The notes under the pieces are model-generated. The model did no database searches. It was not told the origin of the DNA and worked only from the letters and a program-made list of their open reading frames with translations. From NCBI GenBank assembly GCA_963540515.1, contig CAUTNA010000003.1, positions 1 to 64,000 on the forward strand: DNA of 64,000 bases, written 5' to 3'. The DNA comes from JAFGMC01 sp963540515. GTDB lineage: Bacteria; Pseudomonadota; Alphaproteobacteria; Rs-D84. Below, piece by piece: positions 35,310 through 42,563 of the stretch. The translations under genes and the position numbers were made by a program. Every line of letters begins with the position of its first letter. Position 1 is the first letter of the stretch.

Positions 35310-35695
35310 AAATGACTATGTCACTTTTGTGATGATAATTCTGAACTCGTTGCGGAATAACCGTTTTGGACTGGGGGGCAGTTCCCCACAGCTCCACCAT
35401 CTTTAAGGGTGAGTTTAGAGATTATAAATAAGTTTTATAATTTGTTTATGATCTTCTGGGGCTGAAATTAGTATCGACAGACGTAATAAAGGCAAATCGA
35501 CTGAATTCGGGTAGTTTCGTAAGAACTGATAAAAACTGAATGGCGATAGAATCGCTGCGAACGATACAGTTCGCTTTGCAATGGCTGCCTAATTAGGTTT
35601 TGAGACATTACTGGCAATTGTTGGTAGTCTCGATTGCTTTTGCGGGGTTTCCTATCACCTGGCAACAGAAGATAGGGTTTTATTTATTAAAGAAA
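35310..35695 (+). ncRNA. ssrA: Circularly permuted two-piece tmRNA (alphaproteobacterial type)
   Basis: The acceptor piece comes first and ends in the T arm and CAGCTCCACCA at 35388-35398. After about 59 intervening bases the coding piece begins GGGGCTGAAATTAGTATCGA at 35458. GGGGCT pairs with AGCTCC to form the alanine-type acceptor stem. The coding piece carries the tag frame at 35557-35592. Putting the 3' half upstream of the 5' half is the known permuted arrangement of Alphaproteobacteria, in which the internal segment is cut out to leave two chains. The outer ends given are approximate. It rescues stalled ribosomes. Confidence 0.92.
35557..35592 (+). other. tmRNA proteolysis-tag reading frame
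   Basis: Resume codon GCG begins an encoded tag ANDTVRFAMAA followed by TAA. With the charged alanine the added peptide is A-ANDTVRFAMAA. The AND start and the AA end are the expected contact points for tmRNA decoding and for ClpXP-type recognition. Confidence 0.88.
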
Positions 35696-35706
35696 ACGAG
35701 GAAAAA

Positions 35707-35949
35707 ATGGGAAAACTTAGAAAAATATTTTTTAATTCTATATTTGTACTTTTATATCTATCTTTCTTAGCTCAATTTATTTATATTTTAATTAGAGTAG
35801 GCAGAACAGATTTGAGTGAAAAAATTGGATTTTTAGGACTTATTTCTATTGAATGGTTGATTTTGATGACTTCTAGATTTATGTATAGAAAAGTAGGGTC
35901 AAATAATTCTTATTCTGGTGGAAATTCTCATAACAGAAGATTTAATTAA
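35707..35949 (+). CDS. Small two-helix membrane protein
   Basis: 80 residues with two hydrophobic helices (about 9-31 and 41-57), a basic loop and a Gly/Ser/Asn-rich tail. GAGGAAAAA is the ribosome site. It starts directly after the tmRNA and could be read from the same promoter. Family not recognised. Confidence 0.6.
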   Translation: MGKLRKIFFNSIFVLLYLSFLAQFIYILIRVGRTDLSEKIGFLGLISIEWLILMTSRFMYRKVGSNNSYSGGNSHNRRFN

Positions 35950-35969
35950 TATTTATAGAAATCTTTAAT

Positions 35970-35995
35970 CCCGCTCTTAATGCGGGTTTTTATTT
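35970..35995 (+). terminator. Terminator after the small membrane protein
   Basis: Stem CCCGC/GCGGG with a 7-base loop, then TTTTTATTT; ends the tmRNA-small membrane protein stretch. Confidence 0.8.
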
Positions 35996-36002
35996 AAATA
36001 AA

Positions 36003-36022
36003 AAAGCCTCTTTAGAGGCTTT
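36003..36022 (-). terminator. Terminator of the gene at 36039
   Basis: Stem AAAGCCTCT/AGAGGCTTT with a 2-base loop plus flanking A/T runs (on the minus strand the T run follows at 36002 downward). Confidence 0.75.
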
Positions 36023-36038
36023 AAAAAACTAAAAAAAT

Positions 36039-36287
36039 TTATTTTTTGTTTTTCTTAACTGTTGATTTAGTTATTTTAGTTTTAGGTGTCTTTTTTACAG
36101 ATGTATTTTTAAATTCTGTATATAATTTTTGACCACATACATAGCAACCAAATGCAGATAAAGCTGTTATAGTACCTGCAAGTAATCCATCACAGAAAAT
36201 GGCAAATAAAATTACAAAAAAACATAATCCAATAACATATTGAGGATTTTTTTGGATAATTGATGATATTTTCTTTAAGTTATTCAT
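36039..36287 (-). CDS. Small membrane protein with Lys-rich tail
   Basis: 82 residues. A hydrophobic region at about 17-50 (VIGLCFFVILFAIFCDGLLA, then GTITALSAFGCYVCG) probably makes two helices, followed by a strongly basic tail (TPKTKITKSTVKKNKK). Family not recognised. AAGGAAT precedes the ATG. It follows the gene at 36311 by 23 bases. Confidence 0.6.
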   Translation of the reverse strand: MNNLKKISSIIQKNPQYVIGLCFFVILFAIFCDGLLAGTITALSAFGCYVCGQKLYTEFKNTSVKKTPKTKITKSTVKKNKK

Positions 36288-36310
36288 TTTTATTCCTTAA
36301 TTTATAAAGT

Positions 36311-36895
36311 TTAAAATATAATATTACCTTCTAATTTTGATCCTTTTGGAAAATTACCAAAAGATACATTTTCTGTAATATATATATTGCCTGTTATTGT
36401 AAACTTACCACAGAATTTTAATCTTCCAAGATTTCGTAAAAATAAATTTCCTTTTATAGATACATCACAAGGCAAAGTATAATTATACATATTTTGTACA
36501 TATAAATTACCAACCAAGTTTTCATTCTGTCTTATAGAATCTATACTATTTTTTCCATCTACAATAACATCACCATATCTATTATAAACCTTATCCTTAT
36601 TCTTGCAATTTATATTTTTATTAATAGGTATATTTTCTTTTATCTTTATTTTATTTGACTCTATCTTGTGTGTATTTTTATAAACAACAATAAGTTTTGT
36701 CTTATTTGTTTTATTAGTTGATTTGTATGCATTAATTATTTCGAAAGTTAGAATTGTAAAAAATACAAATAAAAATGAAAGTAATGTCACATTTGATATT
36801 CCAACAATATCAGTCGATTTAATATAATTTTTTAAATTATCTAAAAAATATTTAAATTTATTTTTTAAATTTCTTAGTTTTTCTTTTACATTCAT
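36311..36895 (-). CDS. Single-pass membrane protein with predicted small beta-helix
   Basis: 194 residues. A basic N-terminus, one membrane helix (about 37-56, TLLSFLFVFFTILTFEIIN), then an Asn/Lys-rich linker. From about residue 108 there are short imperfect repeats of about 20 residues: DVIVDGKNSID, NLVGNLYVQNM, DVSIKGNLFLRNLG, KFTITGNIYITENV, SKLEGNIIF. This G-N-L/I-x-I rhythm is typical of solenoid beta-helices such as bactofilin-like domains. Assembly or scaffold role is inference. Operon with the small gene at 36039. Confidence 0.6.
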   Translation of the reverse strand: MNVKEKLRNLKNKFKYFLDNLKNYIKSTDIVGISNVTLLSFLFVFFTILTFEIINAYKSTNKTNKTKLIVVYKNTHKIESNKIKIKENIPINKNINCKNKDKVYNRYGDVIVDGKNSIDSIRQNENLVGNLYVQNMYNYTLPCDVSIKGNLFLRNLGRLKFCGKFTITGNIYITENVSFGNFPKGSKLEGNIIF

Positions 36896-36942
36896 ATATT
36901 ATACCAGTTTTGACTAAATATATTTACGCAAAATATATTTGT

Positions 36943-36960
36943 CAAGTTATTTATAACTTG
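36943..36960. promoter_or_regulatory. Palindrome upstream of module gene B, possible operator
   Basis: CAAGTTAT-TT-ATAACTTG is a perfect 8-bp inverted repeat 43 bases before the ATG at 37003, just upstream of two TATAAT-like boxes (36972-36977 and 36984-36989). The size suits a dimeric regulator. Confidence 0.4.
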
Positions 36961-37002
36961 TATGAAAAAAATATAATCTTTGATATAATTACCTAGATAA
37001 TT

Positions 37003-38019
37003 ATGAAATTTATAAGAATATTTTACATATTTTTAATTTGTGTTTTATCTTTACATTCTTTTGGACAATCAAAAGAATGTAGATTTGAAAAGATTGATGA
37101 AAGTACTACTATTACCAAAAATTTATTATTATCAGGAGTATCTCCTGATCTAGTTGTCTATATTTGTGAAAATACTTGTATAAACGATATTGAAGGTAAT
37201 AGTACTGATAATATTGATTATATTTGTTTATGTGAAAAAAATGATTGTACTTGGTTTGCCCATAGAGATAGAAATGGAAAATCTGAAGGTAATAAATATA
37301 TTGGAACAAATAGTGTTTGGATTTGTGATATAGGAGATCATGAAAAAATGTTTAATATCAAGGGGTTATTAAACGATAATGCTGTAAAAATATATTTATC
37401 AGAAGTTAAATATTTTTGTAATTCTTTAATTCCAAATGTCACAGAAGGTTTTTACAAGTATAATAATAGATTTTTCGCTGATAGAGAAAGTTTTGTATAT
37501 AAAAAATATTCAGATATTAATAGATTAGGAGGTTATTTGTATTCTAGTATTTTAATCAGTAGAAAAGAAAATAAAAATAATGAAGAGATATTTTATAAAA
37601 TAATGTCTAATTCAAATTATGATGAAAAAGAAAAAATAGATCTATTGCAACAACAATTAGATGGAAAACAAATTAATCTTAAAGAAAATGATGTGGCAAA
37701 AAATCAAATATCTAATAAAGAACAGAATTACAATATTAAAGATATAAAAGGAAAAATAGAAAATATAAAAGATAGAATATTAGAAGTACAAAATAAATTA
37801 AAAACAAGTGTATGGAAAGATAAGGATGGAAAATTTAATAAACACAGATTATTATCAGACAGTATAGCGGGAGTAGTATTAGGAACTGCTGGAGGACTTA
37901 TAACAAGTACAGTAATGAAGAAAGTACAAGTAAAAAATGGTTATGAAGATATACAGTGTACAATAAACGGTCAATCAGTAGCCTCTTATGGTGATGAGTT
38001 TAGTGTCGGGAGAAAATAA
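37003..38019 (+). CDS. Exported protein with shared C-terminal module (copy B)
   Basis: 338 residues. Signal peptide FIRIFYIFLICVLSLHSFG. Residues 25-160 hold eight or so cysteines (ECRFEK, VYICENTCIN, YICLCEKNDCTWF, WICDIGD, KYFCNSL), suggesting disulfides. Residues about 190-265 are a polar helical linker (EKIDLLQQQLDGKQIN). From 267 the 72-residue module follows, ending YGDEFSVGRK. The Cys-rich ectodomain is unrelated to those of copies A and C. Function unknown. A second small secreted gene follows after 30 bases, probably in the same transcript. Confidence 0.75.
   Translation: MKFIRIFYIFLICVLSLHSFGQSKECRFEKIDESTTITKNLLLSGVSPDLVVYICENTCINDIEGNSTDNIDYICLCEKNDCTWFAHRDRNGKSEGNKYIGTNSVWICDIGDHEKMFNIKGLLNDNAVKIYLSEVKYFCNSLIPNVTEGFYKYNNRFFADRESFVYKKYSDINRLGGYLYSSILISRKENKNNEEIFYKIMSNSNYDEKEKIDLLQQQLDGKQINLKENDVAKNQISNKEQNYNIKDIKGKIENIKDRILEVQNKLKTSVWKDKDGKFNKHRLLSDSIAGVVLGTAGGLITSTVMKKVQVKNGYEDIQCTINGQSVASYGDEFSVGRK
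37801..38016 (+). repeat. Shared C-terminal module, copy B
   Basis: 216 coding bases, 5 differences from copy A and 13 from copy C by hand comparison. Encodes WKDKDGKFNKHRLLSDS, the Gly-rich hydrophobic helix and the GYEDIQCTINGQ tail. Confidence 0.9.
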
Positions 38020-38049
38020 CTTAATAATAAAAAAATGAAAGGAGTAGAA

Positions 38050-38433
38050 ATGAACAAATATATATTAGCTTTATTGATTTTACCAATTGCTTTTACATTA
38101 AATGATGCAATGGCTAAAATAAAAAATTGTCCTTGTGGTAATGTTATTGGGGATTGGGATGATTACAATATTGATGGTTTACATAAAAAAGATAAAAGTT
38201 TGTTTCGTATAGATGTAAGCAATAAAAAGAGTAAAAATCTTGTCGCTAATTTTGCAACTTGTAGGTGTAGTGCAAATTGTGTTAAATCTAAAAAAAGATC
38301 TTCTGTTGTATTAACAAGTAATCCACCAGTTTATGTTGATTATGTTTGTTCAAAAAACAAGAATGGATATATGTGGCTTAGAACCGAGATAAGAGGAAAA
38401 AAGGTTAAAAATAGCAAACCAATGCCATTATAA
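38050..38433 (+). CDS. Small secreted Cys-rich protein
   Basis: 127 residues from the ATG at 38050, which has AAAGGAG before it; an earlier in-frame ATG (38035) overlaps that site. Signal NKYILALLILPIAFTLNDAMA, then a basic mature part with six cysteines (NCPCGNV, TCRCSANCVK, DYVCSKN). No family recognised. Likely co-transcribed with module gene B, so the two may act together in the envelope. Confidence 0.65.
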   Translation: MNKYILALLILPIAFTLNDAMAKIKNCPCGNVIGDWDDYNIDGLHKKDKSLFRIDVSNKKSKNLVANFATCRCSANCVKSKKRSSVVLTSNPPVYVDYVCSKNKNGYMWLRTEIRGKKVKNSKPMPL

Positions 38434-38460
38434 TTATCTTTCAATAAAGATAAACAATTT

Positions 38461-38489
38461 AAAAGACACATTTTTGTGTCTTTTTATTT
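38461..38489. terminator. Terminator between converging small secreted gene and prfB
   Basis: A 10-bp stem (AAAAGACACA / TGTGTCTTTT) with a TTTT loop and T/A runs on both sides. Confidence 0.8.
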
Positions 38490-38504
38490 TAGATAAAAAC
38501 TCTA

Positions 38505-39579
38505 TTAAATTATACTTTTTAAGTATTCCAGCATAAAGTTATCTATATCACCATCAAGAACTTCATCTGAATTTGTATTTTCAAAACCAGTGCGTACATC
38601 TTTTACTAATTTATAGGGGTATAAAACATAGTTTCGTATTTGACTTCCCCATTCAATTTTTTTTTGGTTTTCTTTTTCTTTGTCTTCAATTTCTTTTCTT
38701 TTCTTTAATTCTAAGTCATAAAGACGGCTTTTCAATATTTTCATTGCCATTTCTTTATTTTGAATTTGAGATCTTTCATTTTGGCATGTTACAACAGTAT
38801 TTGTTGGAATATGTGTTATTCTTACTGCACTGTCTGTTTTATTTACATGTTGTCCACCAGCACCACTGGACCTATATGTATCTATACGAAGATCTTTATC
38901 ATTTATTTCAATTTCTATATCGTCATTAATATCTGCCCAGACATCTATTGAGGCAAAACTTGTTTGACGCTTTCCATTTGCATTAAATGGAGATATTCTT
39001 ACAAGTCTATGAACTCCAATTTCTGATTTGAGCCAACCATAAACATTTTTACCTGATATTTTATAGGTTATATTTTTAAGTCCAGCAGTATCCCCAATCC
39101 TCTCGTCCACAACTTCTAATTCAAAATTATGCCTTTCTGCCCATCTTTTATACATTCGTGATAACATTTCTGCCCAATCTTGTGCCTCAGTGCCACCAGC
39201 ACCTGCTTGAATAAATATAAAAGCATTATTGTCATCTATAGTTTCTTTGAAAAGTGTCAAAATTTTTAAATTATTAATTTTCTCAGATAAAATATTTATA
39301 TCTTTTTCAATTAAAGTATCATTTGGGTCTAATTCATATAATTCTTTTAAATAATTAAAGTCTGATTCTAAACTTAAAAAATCTGTTAAAGTTTTTTCAA
39401 GGTTTGATTTTTTCTGAAGTATTTTTTTAGCTTTTTCTGCATCTGTCCAAAGTTCTGGATTGTTTATATTTTTGTTTAATTCTTCGATTTCTTTCTCTAT
39501 ATAAGGAATGTCAAAGAAACCCCCTTATTGATAAGAGATTATCTTTTAAATAGTTAAAAATATTTATATCAACTGACAT
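38505..39579 (-). CDS. prfB: Peptide chain release factor 2 with programmed +1 frameshift
   Basis: Two frames make one protein of about 357 residues. The first runs from the ATG at 39579: MSVDIN...LLSIRGFL, then TGA (39513-39511). A +1 shift at CTT-TGA-C continues as DIPYIEKEIEELN to 38505. The shift site AGGGGG-TTT-CTT-TGA-C matches the E. coli prfB site almost exactly, including the Shine-Dalgarno-like AGGGGG at 39525-39520. RF2 marks: SPF anticodon tripeptide (VRISPFNANG) and GGQ (GAGGQHVNKTDSAVRITH). The frameshift autoregulates RF2 by sensing its own level at UGA. A simple ORF call would start falsely at 39260. Confidence 0.95.
39511..39525 (-). promoter_or_regulatory. prfB +1 frameshift site
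   Basis: Minus strand AGGGGGTTTCTTTGA: upstream Shine-Dalgarno-like element, slippery CTT and the in-frame UGA with C next. The same spacing as in E. coli. Confidence 0.93.
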
Positions 39580-39584
39580 AAGAT

Positions 39585-39623
39585 TTATATTAATTAAAAA
39601 CTGATAAAAATCAATTAATATAA
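39585..39623. repeat. 11-bp inverted repeat between prfB and the gene at 39689
   Basis: TTATATTAATT (39585-39595) and AATTAATATAA (39613-39623) flank 17 bases in the divergent promoter region. Could be an operator; AT richness makes chance possible. Confidence 0.3.
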
Positions 39624-39688
39624 ATTAATATTTTATATTTTATTAATTTATGATAAAATCTATAATTAAGATAATGTAGGTTAAGGTT

Positions 39689-40885
39689 GTGATTTTTTCT
39701 AAATTATATATTTTTTCTTTTTTATCTCTATTTTTTATGCAATCCAGTTTTGCTGTATCTGCTGGTATGATTGGAGTTCCAGATCAGGCACGAGGTGCAG
39801 TTGATAACTCACGAGGTAAAAGAATGACTCAAATGTATTTTAGTAGTCAAAGAAAAAACTATTATTTACTAAATCAACCTGATGTTGATAGTGCATGCAG
39901 AGATAAAATATATAAATGTTTATCTAATTATTGTGGTGATGTAACTGCGGTTCCTGGTCAAAGAGGCACAAGATGTACATATACATCTGAAACTGAATTA
40001 TATAATTATGCAACTTTATGTATTCAAAAAGATATAAGTGTATTACTTCCACAATATCAAAATGATTCAATTAATCGTGATGGAGGCGGTGGATCTAATA
40101 CTGCTGCACATTTATGTCCAAAATATATACAACAAGAAGTTTTATCTTATTTATCTATGTCAAATATGGCGGATCAATTAAGTAAATCAAGATCAAGTTT
40201 ATGTATTCAAAGAAAGCAAGAATTAGAAGCTGCACTTGCATGTCATGCTGTATCAGTCAGTTATGGTAATGAAACAACTAGTATGCTTACCAGCAGACTT
40301 ACTGATTCATGTGGAAATGGTGTACCAGGAGGATCCGCTGAAATGGTATCTCGTTTTGCAAATGCTGGAAATCTTGGGGCAAATATTTGGGGTTGGGCTG
40401 AAAAGATTGTAAGTATGGAAATGAATAAAAAAGGGGCAGATTGGAGAAATGCAATTGATTCAATACTTGCAAATTATACTAATAGAATGAATTTGGCTTG
40501 TGGAGATAATATGAAATTAAATACAGTTTCTAAGGAATCAAATTCTTCTATTAATCAAAATGGTATGGTTAATAAAACAAGTTTTCCAAATGCGAAAAAA
40601 GAAGTTTTTAATAATTTATGGTTAAAAGTTCAAAGTATGATTGATATTTATGATAGTGAAATTGCTAATCAAGTAGTTCAAGCAGGACTTACAAACGATA
40701 TTACAACACAGAATGAATTTTTATCTACTTCTCAAATGGATAATATGCAGAAGGCGTATAAAAGTGGAACAAAAGTTTTTATACTTTCAGATTCTGCAAG
40801 ATGTTTTATAACAGTATTTGGAGAACTTTCTGATGATGAAAAATCATTGGTTGCCCAAACATTTGCAGGGTGTGTAAATAGGTGA
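39689..40885 (+). CDS. Secreted protein of unknown function, upstream of module gene C
   Basis: 398 residues with a GTG start preceded by GGTTAAGG. Signal peptide IFSKLYIFSFLSLFFMQSSFA. The mature part begins SAGMIGVPDQARGAVDNSRG and has a conserved-looking Cys core (DSACRDKIYKCLSNYCGDV, RGTRCTYTSE, YATLCIQKD, SSLCIQRKQELEAALACHA). Later segments are helical; the last Cys pair lies in RCFITVFGELSD and FAGCVNR. Family not recognised. Module gene C starts 9 bases after its stop, a clear two-gene unit. Long Cys-rich exported proteins of this build are probably envelope or secretion components, by inference only. Confidence 0.72.
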   Translation: MIFSKLYIFSFLSLFFMQSSFAVSAGMIGVPDQARGAVDNSRGKRMTQMYFSSQRKNYYLLNQPDVDSACRDKIYKCLSNYCGDVTAVPGQRGTRCTYTSETELYNYATLCIQKDISVLLPQYQNDSINRDGGGGSNTAAHLCPKYIQQEVLSYLSMSNMADQLSKSRSSLCIQRKQELEAALACHAVSVSYGNETTSMLTSRLTDSCGNGVPGGSAEMVSRFANAGNLGANIWGWAEKIVSMEMNKKGADWRNAIDSILANYTNRMNLACGDNMKLNTVSKESNSSINQNGMVNKTSFPNAKKEVFNNLWLKVQSMIDIYDSEIANQVVQAGLTNDITTQNEFLSTSQMDNMQKAYKSGTKVFILSDSARCFITVFGELSDDEKSLVAQTFAGCVNR

Positions 40886-40894
40886 GGTATATTT

Positions 40895-41572
40895 ATGAAA
40901 AAGTTTTTAATTTTTATGTTTTTTATATCTTTTTCTGTTTTGGATACGAAAGGTGTGTTTTCAGAAGAGCTTAACCAACAAGATTCTATTCAGAATTTAA
41001 ATGACAGTTTAAGAGAAGATAATGAAAGTTTAAGATCTCAAATTACTCAAAAAGAGGAGGAAATAGAACAAAAAGAACAAGAATTAGCTGAAAAGCAAAG
41101 TGAACTAGAAGCTGCACAACTAGAAGCTAAAGAAAAAGGTAGTGAGTTAGAAGATACAAAATCAAAATTACGAAAATTGCAGAGAAAAACAAAGATATAT
41201 AGTAATACAGATAATTGGCCTAATCCAAAAGGACATGATACAAGTATAACACCTATTAGTCTTGGTGTAAGTACTAAAGATTCAAATAAAAATAACAAAG
41301 AAATTTCAAATAAGAAAATTGAAGAATTAAGTAATAAAATAAAATCGGGTTTAAAAGTAAGTGTATGGAAAGATAAAGATGGAAAATTTAATAAACACAG
41401 ATTATTATCAGACAGTATAGCGGGAGTAGTACTAGGAACTGCCGGAGGACTTATAACAAGTACAGTAATGAAGAAAGTACAAGTAAAAAATAGTTATGAA
41501 GACATACAGTGTACAATAAACGGTCAATCAGTAGCATCTTATGGTGATGAGTTCAGTGTCGGTATTAAGTAA
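40895..41572 (+). CDS. Exported coiled-coil protein with shared C-terminal module (copy C)
   Basis: 225 residues. Signal peptide KKFLIFMFFISFSVLDTKGVFS. Residues about 25-95 form a coiled coil (LNDSLREDNESLRSQITQ, EEIEQKEQELAEKQSELE). A Pro/Ser/Asn linker with NWPNPKGHD follows, and the last 72 residues are the shared module, ending YGDEFSVGIK. Hence three different N-terminal types (OmpA-like, Cys-rich, coiled coil) share one C-terminus. Ribosome site GAGG before the ATG; co-transcribed with the gene at 39689. Confidence 0.78.
   Translation: MKKFLIFMFFISFSVLDTKGVFSEELNQQDSIQNLNDSLREDNESLRSQITQKEEEIEQKEQELAEKQSELEAAQLEAKEKGSELEDTKSKLRKLQRKTKIYSNTDNWPNPKGHDTSITPISLGVSTKDSNKNNKEISNKKIEELSNKIKSGLKVSVWKDKDGKFNKHRLLSDSIAGVVLGTAGGLITSTVMKKVQVKNSYEDIQCTINGQSVASYGDEFSVGIK
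41354..41569 (+). repeat. Shared C-terminal module, copy C
   Basis: 216 coding bases; 10 differences from copy A and 13 from copy B, mostly synonymous. The match with copy A begins slightly earlier, at GGGTTTAAA. Confidence 0.9.
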
Positions 41573-41596
41573 ATTATATTTTTTAAGGACTTTTAT

Positions 41597-41625
41597 AAAC
41601 TCAACCTTTGTGTTGAGTTTTTTTA
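41597..41625. terminator. Terminator between module gene C and the ABC ATPase gene
   Basis: A 9-bp stem (AAACTCAAC / GTTGAGTTT) with a 6-base loop, followed by TTTT on the plus strand; serves converging genes. Confidence 0.8.
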
Positions 41626-42078
41626 TTTATTATCTAAATCTATAATTTTATTAATATTTATATTATTTATAAAAGTTTCATCATGAGATACAATCAAAAT
41701 TGCACCTTTGTATTGATTTAATGCATCTTCTAAAACTTCAATACTTTTAATATCTAAGTTATTAGTTGGTTCATCAAGTAACAATATATCTGCATCACTT
41801 GCAAAAGCTTTATTAAGTTCAATTAATTGTTGTTCTCCTCCACTTTTATTATCAGATATATTTATCTGATTTAATAAATAAGTGCTTGCATTTGAAATAA
41901 TTTTACTACTGGATATTTCTAATTTATTTGATAGAAGCTCTAGGAGAGTGCTTTTTCCAACTCCATTTTCCCCAATGATTGCGACTTTTGATTTATCATT
42001 AAAACTGATTGATAAATCATAAAATAAACATTCTTGCCCACAAGAAAAAGAAACATTTAATAAAGATATTGATTTCAC
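41623..42078 (-). CDS. Lone single-domain ABC-F-type ATPase
   Basis: 151 residues, one compact ABC domain. Walker A GENGVGKST, signature KSGGEQQLIELNKAF, Walker B DILLLDEPTNNLD and switch His in IVSHDETF are intact. The DEPTNNLD form and closing IVSHDETFI are typical of ABC-F translation factors, which carry two such domains in about 500+ residues. Here only one short domain exists and no second half lies nearby, so it is a remnant or a minimal relative. No membrane partner is adjacent. Confidence 0.8.
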   Translation of the reverse strand: MKSISLLNVSFSCGQECLFYDLSISFNDKSKVAIIGENGVGKSTLLELLSNKLEISSSKIISNASTYLLNQINISDNKSGGEQQLIELNKAFASDADILLLDEPTNNLDIKSIEVLEDALNQYKGAILIVSHDETFINNININKIIDLDNK

Positions 42079-42211
42079 GATAAAGCCTTTAATATAATTT
42101 TATTTTTTTGAAATTCTCAATTTTTTTATAAAATTATATTATTAACATCAGCCTTTACCCTTAATTTTAAAATGTCCTCTAAACGTATAATACTTTTTTA
42201 AAGTAAAGTAT

Positions 42212-42547
42212 TTATTTTATAACGGATATTACTATATCAAGAACACCATATTTATCAATTTCATCTTTTGGATAATATTTTGTCATCTCAATATCTATAT
42301 TATCTTCTTTACTAAATCCACAATTTTCTTTACCAGTAATGTTTGTAAGTTCTGAAAAACTATTAAAATTACACAGTCCTATAACTTTACAAGTTATTTG
42401 TTCTTTTGTATTAACATTTGTAAATAAAATAATATCATTCAATTTTATATTTTTTCTTTTTTCATCATTTAAACGAAGTTCTATAGTTTTCAAATTATTT
42501 TTAATTTGATTAAATGGAAGTTCATTTAAATTCATTTCAATTTTCAT
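42212..42547 (-). CDS. ASCH-domain protein (small, RNA-binding type)
   Basis: 111 residues from the ATG at 42547; a GTG four codons earlier (42559) is possible. KIEMNLNELPFNQIKNNLK, TIELRLNDEKRKNIKLND and the closing YYPKDEIDKYGVLDIVI are characteristic of compact ASCH proteins, predicted to bind RNA or modified nucleosides. It starts 17 bases after rfbB and appears to be the last gene of the hsd-rfb transcript; the link in function is unknown. Confidence 0.8.
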   Translation of the reverse strand: MKIEMNLNELPFNQIKNNLKTIELRLNDEKRKNIKLNDIILFTNVNTKEQITCKVIGLCNFNSFSELTNITGKENCGFSKEDNIDIEMTKYYPKDEIDKYGVLDIVISVIK

Positions 42548-42563
42548 ATTAAAATCCACATTT

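Noticed and set aside
38573..38951. Plus-strand frames over prfB
   Set aside because: Antisense shadows of the conserved RF2 frame.
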